This document shows positions 5,419 to 5,869 of a DNA stretch of 5,869 nucleotides, one piece after another; the stretch's first letter is position 1; each line of letters starts with the position of its first letter. The position numbers were made by a program, and so were the translations under genes. The notes under the pieces were generated by a model. That model ran no database searches and was not told the DNA's origin. It saw only the letters and a list, made by a program, of their open reading frames with translations. The stretch is taken from contig CATMVR010000355.1 in NCBI GenBank assembly GCA_950075905.1, forward strand, positions 1-5,869. Direction: 5' to 3'. The DNA comes from an uncultured Persicitalea sp. (GTDB lineage: Bacteria > Bacteroidota > Bacteroidia > Cytophagales > Spirosomataceae).

Positions 5419-5869
5419 TTACTGATCGTTCATTGCGTCATTCATTTTTTCCTGAATGGACGTCGCCGTTTCCAGATTGCTTTCCAAAGTAGTCAGGCGG
5501 GAATCCACCCAATTCTGAAATTCGGAATCTGTCGTTTCGTTTCGGTACTCCCGCAGGGTTTCGAGGGCCCGCTGATTCGAGCGCACCGCCCAATCAATGT
5601 AAGCCGAGTCGAATCTGGCACCCGTAAGTCCGGCCAGTGTGCTGTATTCCTGCTGATTGGCCGTTCCCAGAGCCGTAGGCAGAGATATATTTCTTCGTTG
5701 GGCCAGCGCACTCAAATCCGTAGTTGCTTTATCGTAGTAATCTGACATCGTGAGTGCATAATCTTTTACTTCTTTGGATTCTGCATTTTTTTCAACAAGT
5801 TGTCCTGTGCGCATTCCCATCAGATTGGTCTCTGCTGCTGCTACCGCAAACTCCCTATCCACCTCTGCT
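5419..5869 (-). CDS. DUF4142 family protein, 5' end missing
   Basis: The C-terminal 149 residues are present, ending at TAA (5419-5421). The frame stays open to the window edge and the first visible residues (AEVDREFAVAAAETN) are already inside the domain; the GTG at 5860-5862 is an internal Val codon and not a start. DUF4142 proteins are predicted all-helical, ferritin-like envelope proteins of unknown role, usually with a signal peptide or lipobox, which would lie outside the window. Visible hallmarks are FAVAAAETNLMGMRTGQL, then SKEVKDYALTMSDYYDKATTDL and ALAQRRNISLP, the short helix break seen in the family, then two more long helices ending in a charged tail (EKMNDAMNDQ). There are no cysteines. 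Its own terminator follows directly. Confidence 0.88.
   Translation of the reverse strand, partial: AEVDREFAVAAAETNLMGMRTGQLVEKNAESKEVKDYALTMSDYYDKATTDLSALAQRRNISLPTALGTANQQEYSTLAGLTGARFDSAYIDWAVRSNQRALETLREYRNETTDSEFQNWVDSRLTTLESNLETATSIQEKMNDAMNDQ

Overview
The window looks like an ordinary chromosomal stretch from a Bacteroidota bacterium, most likely order Cytophagales (Spirosoma/Dyadobacter-like; this is inferred from protein character and not proven). The reasons are a Bacteroidota-type GH28 pectinase, a DUF4142 protein, a Thivi_2564-type two-helix membrane peptide, a Kazal-domain lipoprotein, A-rich leaders without Shine-Dalgarno sequences in front of most genes, and moderate GC content. 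I see no phage, insertion sequence, CRISPR array, tRNA or rRNA.

Layout. Positions 2-913 (+) hold the 3' part of a GH28 polygalacturonase-like gene. Positions 914-1139 are a regulatory intergenic region in front of a small heat-shock protein gene (1140-1601, +). That region has an excellent Shine-Dalgarno, a near-consensus sigma-54 (-24/-12) element, and a cluster of GACATT/GTC repeats upstream that could bind an activator. A perfect bidirectional terminator (1611-1650) separates hsp20 from a leftward block that runs to the end of the window. Read in the direction of transcription, that block is a DUF4142 protein (5' end outside the window), a terminator (5360-5400), a secreted thioredoxin-fold protein that has lost its CXXC motif, a 61-residue membrane peptide, a membrane-anchored amidohydrolase, a Kazal-type lipoprotein, and an unrecognised acidic 89-residue protein that converges on hsp20.

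How the genes work together. No single pathway links them. Most leftward products are predicted to act in the envelope (signal peptide, lipobox or membrane helix) and they are spaced by 90-220 bases, so they look like separately transcribed envelope or stress genes and not one tight operon. GH28 belongs to pectin use and may be the end of a polysaccharide locus lying to the left.

The best leads are the apparent sigma-54/enhancer architecture of hsp20, the redox-dead thioredoxin-fold protein, and the Kazal protein with a shifted cysteine pattern. I did not find a convincing new multi-gene system here.
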